Assembly (NCBI GenBank): GCA_943359415.1
Contig: CALRHQ010000020.1
Span: 1-13,732, forward strand
DNA: 13,732 nucleotides
Source of the DNA: Candidatus Peribacteria bacterium
Lineage (GTDB): Bacteria; Patescibacteriota; Gracilibacteria; UBA1369; LOWO2-01-FULL-3
Direction of reading: 5' to 3'
This document shows, one piece after another, positions 13,168-13,732 of this stretch. Numbering within the stretch: the stretch's first letter is position 1; every line of letters begins with the position of its first letter. The notes below the pieces were generated by a model. The model was not told the origin of the DNA. It did not search any database and worked only from the letters and a program-made list of their open reading frames with translations. A program made the position numbers and the translations under genes.

Positions 13168-13732
13168 CTACTCCGCATTCACCGCATCCCTCACCTCAAA
13201 ATCTATATTTTCCGCCAACCCTGGAATAGTAGGAGCCCACGCAGGCCAACTTTCGATTTCGACTTTGTTTATTTCAGAAAGATTTTGAATATAATTTTTT
13301 GCTTCTTCGATATTTTTTCCGACGATATGTTGTCTGATTTTCTCAAGGAATTTAGAACCATTGTCTGTAGTAGGATCTATTGAGAATTCTTCAATTCCTT
13401 TGATATTAGCCGTAAGTTTCACTTTGCCGGCAGCCTCATCACGTTGGAAAATTCTATAAGTAGAAGAATCTTCATTTATACGCAGCAGTTTTTTCTGAGG
13501 ACTTTTCTTCATCTCAAGTTCCAGAACAAGTATCGAAATCATCGCATTAGAATCATAATAAAGCCCTTTTACTCTAACACTTGCGGTAACAGTGAACTCA
13601 TTCATGTCTTTGTTTACAATGTCTGTAGGGGCATTTATGCCCACATCTCCTATTTCTATTGCGCCATCTCCCTCAAGAAGAGTGTACTTCGCAGTATCGC
13701 CACCTGCGAGCTTTGCTTTATCCTGTATTGCG
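13168..13732 (-). CDS. C-terminal part of a large baseplate-J-like protein (partial)
   Basis: The frame is open from the right edge to TAG at 13168-13170, giving at least 187 residues; a GTG at 13644 is internal, since the coding-like sequence AIQDKAKLAGGDTAKYTLLE lies upstream of it in frame. The visible part has a beta-rich stretch (EFTVTASVRVKGLYYDSN), then KLTANIKGIEEFSID. The end is KIRQHIVGKNIEEAKNYIQN followed by INKVEIESWPAWAPTIPGL. The 'GK-x-EEA-x-Y-x-x-x-L...V-x-I-x-x-x-P-x-W' ending is characteristic of large CPR cell-surface proteins annotated as baseplate J-like. Their role is not established. It lies upstream of the surface-protein gene on the same strand, but that gene has its own promoter. 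Confidence 0.6.
   Translation of the reverse strand, partial: AIQDKAKLAGGDTAKYTLLEGDGAIEIGDVGINAPTDIVNKDMNEFTVTASVRVKGLYYDSNAMISILVLELEMKKSPQKKLLRINEDSSTYRIFQRDEAAGKVKLTANIKGIEEFSIDPTTDNGSKFLEKIRQHIVGKNIEEAKNYIQNLSEINKVEIESWPAWAPTIPGLAENIDFEVRDAVNAE

Noticed and set aside
13168..13644. Independent 158-residue protein starting at GTG 13644
   Set aside because: The same frame stays open and coding-like to the window edge, so the GTG is most likely an internal codon of a larger protein.
1..13732. Genetic code with UGA read as glycine, as in Gracilibacteria and Absconditabacteria
   Set aside because: No gene needs UGA read-through: all frames are complete with TAA or TAG, and conserved glycines in PolX, ComF and the dehydrogenase use ordinary codons. 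Only avoidance of UGA is supported.

Overview
The window is AT-rich and tightly packed. It holds fourteen protein genes visible in whole or part on the sense side of long open frames, one further gene cut by the left edge, and one tRNA; no gene-free stretch exceeds about 190 bases. The gene set points to a Patescibacteria (CPR) genome, possibly near Peregrinibacteria/Gracilibacteria. The signs are short cysteine-containing lipoproteins, a signal-anchored 'DGLDVTGN'-type surface protein, a baseplate-J-like C-terminus, a single-TM cupredoxin, WbaZ/MtfB-type glycosyltransferases, and PolX and ComF. This placement is inference from protein character; no rRNA is present. Every visible stop is TAA (10) or TAG (4), none is TGA, and no start is preceded by a recognisable Shine-Dalgarno sequence.

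Layout. From about 5898 down to 1 runs a minus-strand series: a lipoprotein, ComF phosphoribosyltransferase, an MtfB-like glycosyltransferase, PolX, a second lipoprotein, a WbaZ-like glycosyltransferase, and the first 45 codons of dnaX. The 103-base gap at 5899-6001 carries divergent promoters. From 6002 the plus strand carries a membrane-anchored cupredoxin whose usual axial Met is His, then an aspartate kinase and homoserine dehydrogenase pair with its own promoter. Next come a multi-pass membrane protein whose signal peptide is out of frame with the body, a low-complexity P/Q/G/M/Y-rich protein with a conserved helical tail, and a lipoprotein with four C-x11-C repeats. A tRNA-Val(GAC) lies on the minus strand at 10328-10403. 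The right end is minus strand again: a fibre-like surface protein, and the C-terminal part of a large baseplate-J-like protein that runs off the right edge.

How the genes may work together. dnaX, polX and comF are DNA replication, repair and uptake functions interleaved with two sugar transferases and two lipoproteins, so the left series mixes DNA metabolism with envelope construction. The kinase and dehydrogenase would supply aspartyl phosphate and homoserine, but aspartate-semialdehyde dehydrogenase is not in the window. The right half is mostly envelope and surface proteins of unknown function. Three genes (1670-, 5898-, 9335+) have a -10 box so close to the ATG that their mRNAs should be leaderless. 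The clearest terminator belongs to the surface-protein gene and lies inside the coding sequence of the convergent lipoprotein gene.
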